From positions 1-54,255 of the forward strand of contig CBFHOK010000009.1 in the NCBI GenBank assembly GCA_965657575.1: 54,255 bases of DNA. Reading direction: 5' to 3'. Of this stretch, positions 8,529 through 17,249 are shown piece after piece; position 1 is the stretch's first letter; each line of letters starts with the position of its first letter. The translations under genes and the position numbers were made by a program. This stretch comes from CAJXVY01 sp965657575. Lineage in GTDB: Bacteria > Actinomycetota > Actinomycetes > Actinomycetales > Microbacteriaceae. The notes under the pieces were generated by a model that was given only the letters and a program-made list of their open reading frames with translations, was not told the origin of the DNA and did no database searches.

Positions 8529-9044
8529 ATGAGTAAATGCGCGAAGTGCGGCTTGGATTTGCATCCAGACCAAATTCGCTGCGAGCTCTGTGGTGAATAC
8601 GCCAAAAAGGAAAAACGAAATCGCAATGGATGGATCCGGTCCAGTATTCAGTTCGGGCTTATTTTTGTGATGGTTTTGGCGTTCGGGAGAGTTGCCACTG
8701 GTGATGTCCAAGTCGGGCTTTCGGATCTGGAATGCTCAGAGATAAAAGCCCTGGGGGCTGAAACCAGGCAGGTTTTAGCAGAAATTGAGTACGGCAACGA
8801 GCCTTCACGGTTGAAAATGCAGGAGATTTCTTTAGCCTGGCAGCTAAAAGCAGATGATCAAGTTGCTGGAAAATACTCTTGGTCTGATGCGGGTCGAGAG
8901 CATGACTGGCTGCAACGCCTTGCTAATACCACCGAAGCTGTTGCAAGTAGAGACGTTGGCGACATTGACACCGAGGGCCTAGAGCTTGATGACTATCTTT
9001 TGGAGCTGACGAAACTCAGCCCAAGATACTGCCCCGCAAGCTAG
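8529..9044 (+). CDS. Zinc-ribbon membrane-anchored protein
   Basis: 171 residues from ATG 8529, chosen because the zinc ribbon begins right there (MSKCAKCGLDL, then CELCGE; four Cys as CxxC plus CxxC). One hydrophobic helix follows at about residues 38-57, then a roughly 110-residue polar domain with no recognised family and a Cys near the C terminus. The layout suggests a cytoplasmic ribbon with an outside domain. The stop shares a CTAG with the stop of the convergent ptsI gene. Function unknown. Confidence 0.75.
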   Translation: MSKCAKCGLDLHPDQIRCELCGEYAKKEKRNRNGWIRSSIQFGLIFVMVLAFGRVATGDVQVGLSDLECSEIKALGAETRQVLAEIEYGNEPSRLKMQEISLAWQLKADDQVAGKYSWSDAGREHDWLQRLANTTEAVASRDVGDIDTEGLELDDYLLELTKLSPRYCPAS

Positions 9045-10642
9045 CGGTTGCTGAACGCCTTTTTGGCAGCTTCACGAGCTTGAGTGGCCCTGTTTTGTTT
9101 GATGGTCTCTGCGGCTATCTGTTGAGCCTGTTCCATGTTGACAGTTTTTAAAGCATTACTTACAGCCTGAACCTGGCTTGGAGATGCACTCACCGTGTCA
9201 ACTCCAAGACCTGCGAGCACTATCGCAAGCATCGGATCACTCCCCGCCTCACCACAAACTCCAACTTTGATCGCTTGCGCGTGTGCTTCATCGACAGTTG
9301 CCTTTATCGCCTCCAGCAGTGCTGGTTGCCAAACATCCAGAAGCGTTCCGAGTTTGGGGTGTAATCGATCGGCTGCAAATAAATACTGCGAGAGGTCGTT
9401 GGTTCCGATACTCACAAAATCAATCACGCCTTTGAGGTGCTTCAGCTGGAAAATAATCGAGGGGGTCTCGACCATTATTCCGACATTTGTGAAGCCATGA
9501 TCTCTTGCCAGTTCCGCAAACTTTTTTGCCTCCGACACTCTCGCAATCATTGGTGCCATTACAGAAACCGATTTGCCTGATTGTTCCTCAGCCAATTTCA
9601 AGGCATTCAATTGATCACTCATAAACTCGGGGTCAGTGTCATTGATTCTGAATCCGCGAACACCCAAGGCCGGGTTTTCCTCGTCCTCGATTCCCAAAAA
9701 CGGTAATGGCTTATCACTTCCCGCATCTAGAGTCCTGGCAATGAAATCGCCTGCTGGCGCAGCGTTTAGAACGTTGAGGTAATCACTGAGCTGCTGCTCA
9801 ACAGTGGGTCTTTGTTCTTGGTTTAGAAAGGCAAACTCTGTTCGGAAAAGACCTACGCCCTGACCTCCAGCTTTTGTTGCCGTTTCAGCATCAGCTTGGT
9901 TCCCAACATTTCCAAGTACTGGGATAAGTGTTTTTTCATGTTCCGGTGCAAATGACATTGATACCGTCGCATCGGTCATGGCTCCGTCAATCAATACTCT
10001 GTCGCCAGCTGGATCAATTAGCACCTTTTGACCCTGAGCCAACTGGTCAATTTCAATCACTCCAACAACAGCCGGGATTCCCTTGGAGCGACAGAGGATT
10101 GCAACGTGGCTGGTTGGACCACCATTACGGGTGATTACACCTTTGACAGAAGAATTAAACTTGGCGGTGTCAGCAGGGGCGAAGTCATCGGCAACTAGCA
10201 GCAAAGCTTCTCCTTCTGGGATATCTAAGCCCAATTCAACGCCTTCGGTGTGGGCCCAAACACGCATCGCCAGATCAAGCACATCATTTGCTCGTTCTGC
10301 GAAATCTGGATCCTCTTTGAGCATTTCTGTTAACTCAACGGTTGCAGCATGAAAAGCAGAGCCGGCATCGAGGCCATCGTTGATTTTCTCTAGGGCCATC
10401 TCCAGCAGGGCCTCGTCAGAGACCAGCATTGCAAGTGCTTCGAAGATCTCACCGTCATGCTCACTGCTTGCAAGCTCATTCATCTCGGCGGTGACTTTGT
10501 CGATGGCGGGATGCAGTTTTGCTAGTTCATCCTCAACCGAGCCAGAGTGGTTTTTTGATACCGGGTTGAATGATGTCGAGACTTTGTAGATGACTGCCTC
10601 GGCAGCCGCGTCTCCAATGCCGATTCCTTTTAGTTCTATCAA
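9041..10642 (-). CDS. ptsI: PTS Enzyme I (PEP-protein phosphotransferase)
   Basis: 533 residues, somewhat shorter than the usual 570. It takes phosphate from PEP and passes it to HPr. The active-site His is H179 in GGPTSHVAILCRSKGIPA; the C-terminal PEP-binding barrel follows (GLFRTEFAF, VGVCGEAGSDP). Start codon TTG at 10642 follows the HPr stop directly (TGA-TTG), which implies translational coupling. It is the last gene of the mannitol PTS operon and ends in a 3-base overlap with the convergent zinc-ribbon gene. Confidence 0.97.
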   Translation of the reverse strand: MIELKGIGIGDAAAEAVIYKVSTSFNPVSKNHSGSVEDELAKLHPAIDKVTAEMNELASSEHDGEIFEALAMLVSDEALLEMALEKINDGLDAGSAFHAATVELTEMLKEDPDFAERANDVLDLAMRVWAHTEGVELGLDIPEGEALLLVADDFAPADTAKFNSSVKGVITRNGGPTSHVAILCRSKGIPAVVGVIEIDQLAQGQKVLIDPAGDRVLIDGAMTDATVSMSFAPEHEKTLIPVLGNVGNQADAETATKAGGQGVGLFRTEFAFLNQEQRPTVEQQLSDYLNVLNAAPAGDFIARTLDAGSDKPLPFLGIEDEENPALGVRGFRINDTDPEFMSDQLNALKLAEEQSGKSVSVMAPMIARVSEAKKFAELARDHGFTNVGIMVETPSIIFQLKHLKGVIDFVSIGTNDLSQYLFAADRLHPKLGTLLDVWQPALLEAIKATVDEAHAQAIKVGVCGEAGSDPMLAIVLAGLGVDTVSASPSQVQAVSNALKTVNMEQAQQIAAETIKQNRATQAREAAKKAFSNR

Positions 10643-10903
10643 TCAGTTCCCCAGATATTCGCTGATGTCATCGAGTAGCTTGTTCGCTTGGTTCTCCTCG
10701 GCATCAATCTTGAAGATCAGGTCTTCGCCGTTTTTGAATTTCTTTCCCAATAGCAAGATGGGGGACTTTGCCTCAATCATGTTCTCAGCATCCCTGCCCA
10801 TGAAGATACTCACACCGTTTTCCTTAGCCAATTTCACAATCTGGCCTGCAGGTCTGGCGTGCATGCCGATTGGGTCGGCAATTTTGATGGTTCTTTCAAT
10901 CAT
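10643..10903 (-). CDS. ptsH: PTS phosphocarrier protein HPr
   Basis: 86 residues. The phosphorylated His15 lies in GMHARPAG, and a serine at position 47 (EAKSPIL) matches the regulatory serine region of Gram-positive HPr, although no HPr kinase gene is in the window. The ribosome-binding site AAAGGA precedes ATG 10903, 12 bp after the mtlD stop. It lies directly upstream of ptsI. Confidence 0.97.
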   Translation of the reverse strand: MIERTIKIADPIGMHARPAGQIVKLAKENGVSIFMGRDAENMIEAKSPILLLGKKFKNGEDLIFKIDAEENQANKLLDDISEYLGN

Positions 10904-10915
10904 TTGATTCCTTTG

Positions 10916-12070
10916 TTATTGAGTTGATCTGGTTTTACTCTGAACCACATCAACCACTCCCACAAGATAATCAAACAGTGGGTGGTCTGGCTGAATGTTA
11001 GAGATTTCTCGGACGACTTCTCCAGGGCTGTGAGCGAGCAGTAATTCATGCATCTTCACAGCTGACGCGTCATCATCATTCTCAAATCTGAGTGCGCAAC
11101 CGTAAATCAACAACAGAGCGGTTGGCGGAATGCCATTTTCGGCCAAAGTTGCAGCGGGGGAGACCAGTCGCTCGCTTCTGGACAGCTTACGCATGGGGTC
11201 TCGGCCGACTCGTTCTATCGAGTCATTTAGCAACGGGTTTTCTAATCTGGAAACCGTAGTCTCAATGTATTTTTGTTGCTCTTTTGGGTCAAGTTTGTGA
11301 CGAATTTGCAAAGCCTTGGAGGTTTCAGCCAGCACCGCCAGCAACTGTTTTTTGATTTCTGGGTCTTTCAGGGCATCGCCGGTGTTTATAAAGCCCTTTC
11401 TAAAACCTAAGTAGGCAACCGAGCAGTGTGCGGTGTTGACCGTAAAAAGTTTTCTTTCGATATAGGGCTGTAGGTTTTTGACAAACTTCGCTGAGGGTAT
11501 TTCCAATTTGTTTTTCAGGTTCTTGGTCTCAATTACCCACTCCGAAAACTGCTCAACGATGACATCCGGCTCAGATCCTTCTGGTTGCTGCGGAACGATT
11601 CGGTCAACAGCTGTATTGCAAAAGGCCAACTGGTCGGTTTTTGAGGAGTGCTTGGTGATTTCATCTGCGAGCTGATCGGTTGCATTCACCGCATTCTCGC
11701 AAGCCATCACAATAAGTTTTTCTTTTCGTGTTCTAGCTTCTGCCCCTAAAGCGATTGCAGGAGCGATGTAAGGGAGCACCGATGCTCCAACGGAGGTCGT
11801 AACCAGGTCCGCCTCGGCTATCGCCTGGGTGAGCTCATTTCTATCTGTTTGTGAGTTGAGAACGGTGTAGTTCTCATAAAATTCTGTTTTGTCTTGATGC
11901 CCTGCAATGAATACACGGTATTCCCCCTGAGATTGCATTTTTTCTAGCAGTGACTGGTTTACGTCAGCGAAAATCACCTGGTATCCGGCCTTTTGCAAAG
12001 ACGCCCCTATAAAGCCACGCCCGATGTTGCCGGCACCGAAGTGAACGGCGGTTTTGGATGCGTTTTTCAT
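10916..12070 (-). CDS. mtlD: Mannitol-1-phosphate 5-dehydrogenase
   Basis: 384 residues from ATG 12070 (a GTG three bases earlier is also possible). It oxidises mannitol-1-phosphate to fructose-6-phosphate with NAD. An N-terminal Rossmann motif AVHFGAGNIGRGFIG is present, and the mid-region NTAVDRIVP and the catalytic-region MRKLSRSERLVSPA are typical of MtlD. The start overlaps the EIIA stop. The context, next to mannitol EII genes, supports the assignment. Confidence 0.96.
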   Translation of the reverse strand: MKNASKTAVHFGAGNIGRGFIGASLQKAGYQVIFADVNQSLLEKMQSQGEYRVFIAGHQDKTEFYENYTVLNSQTDRNELTQAIAEADLVTTSVGASVLPYIAPAIALGAEARTRKEKLIVMACENAVNATDQLADEITKHSSKTDQLAFCNTAVDRIVPQQPEGSEPDVIVEQFSEWVIETKNLKNKLEIPSAKFVKNLQPYIERKLFTVNTAHCSVAYLGFRKGFINTGDALKDPEIKKQLLAVLAETSKALQIRHKLDPKEQQKYIETTVSRLENPLLNDSIERVGRDPMRKLSRSERLVSPAATLAENGIPPTALLLIYGCALRFENDDDASAVKMHELLLAHSPGEVVREISNIQPDHPLFDYLVGVVDVVQSKTRSTQ

Positions 12071-12507
12071 CACTCACTCTCACTTGCTAGCAGCAAGTCC
12101 AAAATTTGTTGTGGGTCGTTTGATTCCAGCAGAGCTTTTTCGCTCTCTGGGTCTTGAATCAGTTCGGCCAAGTTTCCCAAAATGTCCATGTGGTTATCCC
12201 CCTGAGCGGCAATTCCAACACACATCTTCACTTCTTCCCCCTGCCAATTAATTGGCTGATCAAATCTTAGAAACACCAGCTGGTCGAATCTGACCCACTC
12301 TCTTGCCTGGTCTGTTCCGTGCGGGATTGCTAGGCCAAATCCGATGGCCGATGAAAACGCTTGTTCTCGCTCCCACATCGCGTCGACATATTTTTGATCT
12401 ACCGCGCCAAGTTCCAAAAGCTTTTCGCCACAGAGGCGAACAGCCTCCTCCGGAGAGGAGGCTGTCGCTTTCAGGTGGACACCTGCGGATTGAATCAAGT
12501 TACTCAT
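12070..12507 (-). CDS. mtlF: PTS mannitol-type EIIA component
   Basis: 145 residues from ATG 12507 (reads MSNLIQSAG). I chose this start rather than a longer in-frame one at 12543 because the longer version would run far into the EIIB gene. Active-site His63 lies in GLAIPHGTDQA. It accepts phosphate from HPr and passes it to EIIB. It overlaps the EIIB stop by 8 bases and the mtlD start by one base. Confidence 0.94.
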   Translation of the reverse strand: MSNLIQSAGVHLKATASSPEEAVRLCGEKLLELGAVDQKYVDAMWEREQAFSSAIGFGLAIPHGTDQAREWVRFDQLVFLRFDQPINWQGEEVKMCVGIAAQGDNHMDILGNLAELIQDPESEKALLESNDPQQILDLLLASESE

Positions 12508-12814
12508 CGCTGATAACTTCGCCCGCCTTGATTGCCCCGACAACCTTGGCGATATTCATATCACCCAGGAACATGTCAAAGGGAATCACCAGACTGTTGG
12601 GCACCGCTGCCTTAGCGCCTGAATACAGCCCTCGGTGGACAAGAATCAGATCGTGCTCGGTTGAACTGAGCTGACCAACAGGAGAGTGAGTGACGGTTAC
12701 GCCCTCATTTTTCAACTGCTTGGCCAACTGCTTGGCAACCATCACACTTGATCCCATGCCTGCCTCGCAGGCAACGATGATGTTTTTGATTTCAGATCCG
12801 CTTTTAGATGCCAT
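12500..12814 (-). CDS. PTS mannitol-type EIIB component
   Basis: 104 residues. The phosphorylated Cys16 is in IVACEAGMGSSVM, the mannitol EIIB signature. EIIB is here a separate protein instead of being fused to EIIC as in the E. coli enzyme. It starts two bases after the EIIC stop. Confidence 0.95.
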   Translation of the reverse strand: MASKSGSEIKNIIVACEAGMGSSVMVAKQLAKQLKNEGVTVTHSPVGQLSSTEHDLILVHRGLYSGAKAAVPNSLVIPFDMFLGDMNIAKVVGAIKAGEVISDE

Positions 12815-12816
12815 TT

Positions 12817-13932
12817 TTACTCTGCGTTTCCTGTCTTCATTGCCTTGCTCTTGGCTTGTGCATCTGCCAAGTCCTCAGCTGTTGAATCCTTGCTTGCCTT
12901 GAGCAGTACCCAAGCGACTAGGAAGGAAACGGTTGCTGATAGCAAGATACCCAATAGAACACCTAGGTGGTTACCTGGAGGGGTTACCGCTAGGTAGGCA
13001 AAGATTGAACCTGGGGATGGGGTTGCCGCTAGACCAACGCCAGTGATGGCGAAGGTTGCAACACCGGTTGCACCACCCAAGATCACAGCTGCAAGCAACT
13101 GTGGCTTCATCAATACGTATGGGAAGTAGATCTCGTGGATTCCACCAAGGAAGTGAATCACGATTGCACCTGGAGCTGATCCGCGCAATAGCTTTGGACC
13201 TGCAAGCCAGAAGGCAACCAAGATACCCAAACCAGGACCAGGGTTGGTCTCTAGCATGAACAGGATTGACTTACCGGTTTCTTCTGCTTGGATAACACCA
13301 AGTGGTGCCAAAACACCGTGGTTGATGGCGTTGTTCAAGAACAGAATCTTTGCTGGCTCAACAATCAAGCTGGCAAGAGGTAGTAGACCTGTGTCAATCA
13401 GCACCTGCACTCCAGCACCCAGTGTGTCACTGAGGGCCTTCACTGCTGGTCCGATTCCTACGTATCCACCCATGGCGATAAGCATTCCTGCAATACCGAG
13501 TGAGAAGTTACCAATCAACATCTCAAATCCAGTTGGGGTGATTGGGTCCAATACGTCATCGATCTTCTTTAGGATCCATGCGGCCAAAGGACCAATAATC
13601 ATCGCACCGAGGAACATTGGAATGTCTGCACCGACAATAACTCCAACTGTTGCAACGGCACCGATTACGGCTCCACGCTGCCCGTGGACTAAACGACCAC
13701 CTGTGTAACCAATAAGGATTGGTAGCAGGTTGATGATCATTGGGCCGACCATGGTGGCAAAGTCTTCGTTAGGAAGCCATCCGGTCGGGATAAACAGAGC
13801 AGTTAGTAGACCCCAGGCGATGAAGGCTCCAATATTTGGAATCACCATCCCCGCTAGGAATCCACCAAATTTCTGTATTGATGCTCTAAAGCCTGTGTGG
13901 CCCTCAGCACCTGATGGAATAAAATTACTCAT
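12817..13932 (-). CDS. mtlA: PTS mannitol-type EIIC membrane permease
   Basis: About 371 residues from ATG 13932 (reads MSNFIPSG), chosen because AAGGA lies 8 bases upstream; longer in-frame starts at 13941 and 14040 lack this spacing. It is a multi-pass membrane protein that carries mannitol inward. The family motif GGIHEIYFPYVLM is present. EIIB and EIIA follow as separate genes. Confidence 0.96.
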   Translation of the reverse strand: MSNFIPSGAEGHTGFRASIQKFGGFLAGMVIPNIGAFIAWGLLTALFIPTGWLPNEDFATMVGPMIINLLPILIGYTGGRLVHGQRGAVIGAVATVGVIVGADIPMFLGAMIIGPLAAWILKKIDDVLDPITPTGFEMLIGNFSLGIAGMLIAMGGYVGIGPAVKALSDTLGAGVQVLIDTGLLPLASLIVEPAKILFLNNAINHGVLAPLGVIQAEETGKSILFMLETNPGPGLGILVAFWLAGPKLLRGSAPGAIVIHFLGGIHEIYFPYVLMKPQLLAAVILGGATGVATFAITGVGLAATPSPGSIFAYLAVTPPGNHLGVLLGILLSATVSFLVAWVLLKASKDSTAEDLADAQAKSKAMKTGNAE

Positions 13933-13990
13933 TGGGTACATCCTTCTTTCAACAGGTTGTATTCGGCGTGGGGGGTTAGAGAAGACTGAG

Positions 13991-14011
13991 AAAGGCAAAT
14001 AACCGGCCTTT
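13991..14011. other. Inverted repeat in the leader before the EIIC gene
   Basis: AAAGGC and GCCTTT arms with a 9-base spacer lie in the 139-base gap between the regulator stop (14072) and the EIIC start (13932). It could be an mRNA hairpin affecting EIIC expression. I see no clear promoter or terminator tail on the coding strand. Confidence 0.3.
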
Positions 14012-14071
14012 TCTTTCCCTCCACGTTTTTCATTCTCCAAACGACTTCGTTTGAAGAATTCTTTGTTTTGC

Positions 14072-14836
14072 TCATGCGAGCACCACCTCCACTCCAGCGG
14101 CGGTCATTCGATCGACCTCTCGCTGCGGGGCGTTTACGGTTGTGACTAAGCGGTCAAAATCTTTTGGTCTGGCAAAGCTTGCGGGGTAGGTGGATTCAAA
14201 CTTGGTTTGGTCAGCCATGGCAATTTTTTCAACTGAGTTTCGCATCATGGCTTTTTTGACTAGCGCCTCATCGGTGTCGTAGGCGGTGAAGGTTCCGTCA
14301 TTTGAAATACCGTTGGTGCCAATAAAGGCAACCAGGGCGTTTAGGTCCTGCAAGTCCTCTACAGTTCTTGCGCCAACTGAACTGAGTGATGTTGAACGGA
14401 CACGGCCAGCAAGAATGTAGAGCTTGGTGGAGGATTCGGCAATGGTGTTTGCTAGACGAATACTGTTTGTAATCACCAATAGCTTTGGTTTGTCCAGAAG
14501 GTATGGGCCCAGGGCAGCGCAGGTTGTTCCACCATCAACGATGATCGCACCTTCTTCGGGAATGTATTTTGAAGCTACGTCTGCAATCTGCTGTTTTTCC
14601 TGAGGGCTCCGGTTCTCACGCTCGGGGATGGTGAACTCATGTGCGAATTTCTCTGTGGCAATTGCCCCACCGTGGACTCTTCTTAGAAGACCTCTTCTTT
14701 GCAACACGTCAAGGTCTCGTCTGACTGTTTCGACTGCGACCTCAAGTTTTTCGGCAGCGTCATTGGCATCAATCAGTCCTGCACTTCTGGTCCACTCGAC
14801 CAGGTGCATCCTGCGCTCTTCGGCTAACATCCCCAT
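14072..14836 (-). CDS. DeoR-family transcriptional regulator of the mannitol operon
   Basis: 254 residues from ATG 14836, which has AGAAGG about 11 bases upstream; an in-frame GTG at 14893 has no ribosome-binding site. The N-terminal DeoR helix-turn-helix reads EERRMHLVEW ... VETVRRDLDVLQRRG, followed by the RVHGGA hinge and a sugar-phosphate sensor domain (DGGTTCAALG, ITNSIRLANTIA). It is the first gene before EIIC, on the same strand, so it probably represses the mannitol genes and itself. Inverted repeats around its 5' end are candidate operators. Confidence 0.92.
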   Translation of the reverse strand: MGMLAEERRMHLVEWTRSAGLIDANDAAEKLEVAVETVRRDLDVLQRRGLLRRVHGGAIATEKFAHEFTIPERENRSPQEKQQIADVASKYIPEEGAIIVDGGTTCAALGPYLLDKPKLLVITNSIRLANTIAESSTKLYILAGRVRSTSLSSVGARTVEDLQDLNALVAFIGTNGISNDGTFTAYDTDEALVKKAMMRNSVEKIAMADQTKFESTYPASFARPKDFDRLVTTVNAPQREVDRMTAAGVEVVLA

Positions 14837-14915
14837 TGATGCCTGAACCCTTCTGTTCTTGCCCGTTATCAGCTGTTTGTCAGAAAGTAGCACGAGTATT
14901 TAGAAAAAATCAAAT

Positions 14916-14962
14916 CAAAACGGGCAAAAAAAGAAAGAAATTTACTTTTTTGCCCGGTTTTG
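14916..14962. promoter_or_regulatory. Large inverted repeat, candidate DeoR operator
   Basis: Arms CAAAACGGGCAAAAAA (14916-14931) and TTTTTTGCCCGGTTTTG (14946-14962) are complementary except for one extra base, with a 14-base spacer. A third TTGCCCGTT copy lies at about 14858-14867 in the regulator leader. Position between divergent genes and next to the DeoR gene suggests autoregulation. On sequence alone it could also act as a transcript hairpin. Confidence 0.5.
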
Positions 14963-14976
14963 GGCTCAAATTGACC

Positions 14977-14982
14977 TAAGCT
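14977..14982 (+). promoter_or_regulatory. -10 box TAAGCT of a leaderless gene
   Basis: TAAGCT lies exactly at -12 to -7 before ATG 14989, matching the actinobacterial TANNNT box with transcription starting at the start codon. There is no Shine-Dalgarno. Confidence 0.5.
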
Positions 14983-14988
14983 CCGGGC

Positions 14989-15294
14989 ATGAGAAATTTC
15001 TTTGACAACGTTGCAGATGCCTTCCGCAACTATTTTGCATTGAGGGGAGTGGCCTCAAGACCGCAGTTTTGGCACTGGCAACTGTTTTTGATTTTGGTTG
15101 GTTTTGTTTTGTTCGCAGCACTTGGAATCGATGCGCTCTGGATTTGGGGAGCGGTGACAATAATTCCAAGCATCACAATTGCCATAAGGAGACTCCGGGA
15201 TGCTGGCATTCCAGTCTGGTTGACTCTGTTTATTCTTTTCCCGTTTGGCCAGCTGGCCATTTTTGCTATGGCCTTAGCGCCGACTAAGCGTTAG
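14989..15294 (+). CDS. DUF805 family membrane protein
   Basis: 101 residues. The N-terminal amphipathic segment with FRNYFALRGVASRPQFW and the IRRLRDAG motif before the last helix are characteristic of DUF805 inner-membrane proteins. About three membrane helices. Role unknown in the family. The 3' end overlaps the convergent galM by 21 bases. Confidence 0.85.
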   Translation: MRNFFDNVADAFRNYFALRGVASRPQFWHWQLFLILVGFVLFAALGIDALWIWGAVTIIPSITIAIRRLRDAGIPVWLTLFILFPFGQLAIFAMALAPTKR

Positions 15295-16128
15295 TCCCCA
15301 ACTACCCCTAAAACTTTCTGAAGGTTGCAATACCGGTGGTTCAGTGTTGAAGGCGTCGGCAGCGCATGACTGAGCCTCAATAGCGATGGCGCTTGCTGGG
15401 CCATCTGTTGAATCGAATTCGTTAGTCGTATAAACCATTACAAAATCAAAAGCTTCATCCTGCCAAAGGGTCAGCTCAGCGTCTTTATTTTTGAAGCTGA
15501 TATTTGCAATACCGTCGGTTCTTTGTAGGTCTGTAAAGCAATCGTCGAAATCGACATCAGCAAACTTGAAATGACCGTGTGTGTTTGGTGTTTTCTCGGT
15601 TGGAATCATTTGCTGATCAGCCAAGATATGAGTTTTTGCGGGGATTGAAATTTCCGTTGCATCATCTGCTGGATAGTAGGGGTGGAAGGCAATGCCGAAA
15701 GGGGCCGGGGAATCAGATCGATTCGTGGCTTTGACTAAACAGCTGAATCCCTCAGGGGTCAGTTTGTAGGTGATCTCAAATTCGATCAAAAATGGGTAGC
15801 CGTCGGTTTTTCCTAATTGTGCAGCAAGGGTTATCTCGGTTGTTGTGCTGTGGGTTTTCTCAAACTGAGTTTTATAGGCAAAGCCGTGCAGGGCGTTATT
15901 TCTATCCGGTTCGTTTATCTCCAAGTTGAATTCTTGGTTTTCAAATACGTATTTGCCATCTTTGATTCTGTTTGGCCAGGGAGCTAGCACCATCCCGTTA
16001 TAGCCCTGCAGTCCATCCTTGGCGGTTTTCATGATTTCAGCTCCCGCTTGGGTGAATCTAGTGATTCTGGCACCAAGAGAATCAACTTCTAGCTCTAAGT
16101 CAGCCTGAGTCAATACTGTCTTTGTCAT
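15274..16128 (-). CDS. galM: Aldose 1-epimerase (galactose mutarotase family)
   Basis: 284 residues. It interconverts alpha and beta sugar anomers, feeding galactokinase. Conserved family pieces are present: APWPNRI, ALHGFAY (substrate His), FHPYY, and AIEAQSCAADAFN with the likely catalytic Glu. The ATG overlaps the galK stop (TAATG). It is the third gene of the galT-galK-galM operon. Confidence 0.92.
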   Translation of the reverse strand: MTKTVLTQADLELEVDSLGARITRFTQAGAEIMKTAKDGLQGYNGMVLAPWPNRIKDGKYVFENQEFNLEINEPDRNNALHGFAYKTQFEKTHSTTTEITLAAQLGKTDGYPFLIEFEITYKLTPEGFSCLVKATNRSDSPAPFGIAFHPYYPADDATEISIPAKTHILADQQMIPTEKTPNTHGHFKFADVDFDDCFTDLQRTDGIANISFKNKDAELTLWQDEAFDFVMVYTTNEFDSTDGPASAIAIEAQSCAADAFNTEPPVLQPSESFRGSWGLTLSRR

Positions 16129-17249
16129 TATGAAATCTTCTTCGCGCCAGCTGAAGGTTTGACCTTGAAAATCTCCGGTGTTTTATGGCCATTTGCTTCA
16201 AAGGCTTTCAGTATTCCTGCCTTTGTTTGTTCGTAATCGCTTGATTTCACCAAGGCAATTGCAGATCCTCCAAAACCACCACCGGTCATCCTGGCTCCCA
16301 TTGCACCCAGGTTGATGGCTTCTGCAACTGCAGTGTTTAGTTCATCGGTGGAGATTTCAAAATCATCGCGCATGGAGTCATGACTTTCATTCATGAGCCT
16401 TCCAAAGAATTCATAATCTTTGTCTTTGACTGCTTGAACCGCCTCTAACACTCTTGCGTTTTCAGTGACGATATGACGGGCTCTTTTGAGCTCGATGGTT
16501 GTCAGTAGCTGATCGATGCCATCCAGTTGGCTGACTGATAGCTGTCTCAGAGAACTAAGACCGAGAGTGCTGGCAGCTGAATAGCATTCAGTCCTTCTGT
16601 TGCCGTAGTCACCATCGCTTAGGTCGTGGCTTGATTTGGTGTCAATCACCATTAGTTCCAGCCCTGCATCTTCAAAGCCCAGTTCAATTGTTTGAATATC
16701 TTCTGTTTGGCAGTCGATAAATACTGCCTGGCCTTGCTCGCCAAACAAAGACGCTATTTGATCCATGTTTCCAGTCGGAGCACCGACCACTTCGTTCTCT
16801 GCTCGCTGACATATTTTGGCAAGCGTGAGCTTTTCTAGCCCTAGGTTCATCAGTTCATCAATTCCTGCAGCCACCGAACACTCCAGGGCAGCAGAAGAAC
16901 TGAGACCCGCTCCAATTGGAACATCCGATTCGATTGCGATATCGAACCCCTGAGATTGAATCCCTAGCAGTTTTATTACTCCCAGTGGGTATCGGGCCCA
17001 CGGGTTTGCGTTTTCGGTGATGATTTCTAAAGGGTGCTCAATTAGTTCATCGGTGTTGAGTGAATAGATTCTGTGGTGGTCTAGGTGATTTTTGGCAATC
17101 GCAACCGTGGTGGTTTTTTCAATGGCCATTGGAAAGACAAAACCATTGTTGTAATCGGTGTGTTCACCAATTAGGTTTACCCGCCCAGGTGCCTGCCAAA
17201 TAGTTTCTGGAACTGCGTTGAATTTTTTTGTGAAAAGGGTTTCGATCAC
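16128..17249 (-). CDS. galK: Galactokinase
   Basis: 373 residues. It phosphorylates galactose to galactose-1-phosphate. The galactokinase signature GRVNLIGEHTDYNNG is at residues 22-36 and the GHMP ATP-binding motif PIGAGLSSSA at 111-120; GGGFGGSAIAL is near the C terminus. The start is GTG at 17249, overlapping the galT stop as GTGA. Confidence 0.97.
   Translation of the reverse strand: MIETLFTKKFNAVPETIWQAPGRVNLIGEHTDYNNGFVFPMAIEKTTTVAIAKNHLDHHRIYSLNTDELIEHPLEIITENANPWARYPLGVIKLLGIQSQGFDIAIESDVPIGAGLSSSAALECSVAAGIDELMNLGLEKLTLAKICQRAENEVVGAPTGNMDQIASLFGEQGQAVFIDCQTEDIQTIELGFEDAGLELMVIDTKSSHDLSDGDYGNRRTECYSAASTLGLSSLRQLSVSQLDGIDQLLTTIELKRARHIVTENARVLEAVQAVKDKDYEFFGRLMNESHDSMRDDFEISTDELNTAVAEAINLGAMGARMTGGGFGGSAIALVKSSDYEQTKAGILKAFEANGHKTPEIFKVKPSAGAKKIS

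Noticed and set aside
8332..8530. Glycine riboswitch ahead of the gcv operon
   Set aside because: The interval holds a small open frame and no paired-aptamer pattern that I can see.
10590..10907. + strand frame of 105 residues opposite HPr
   Set aside because: It mirrors the ptsH gene exactly and has no features of its own.
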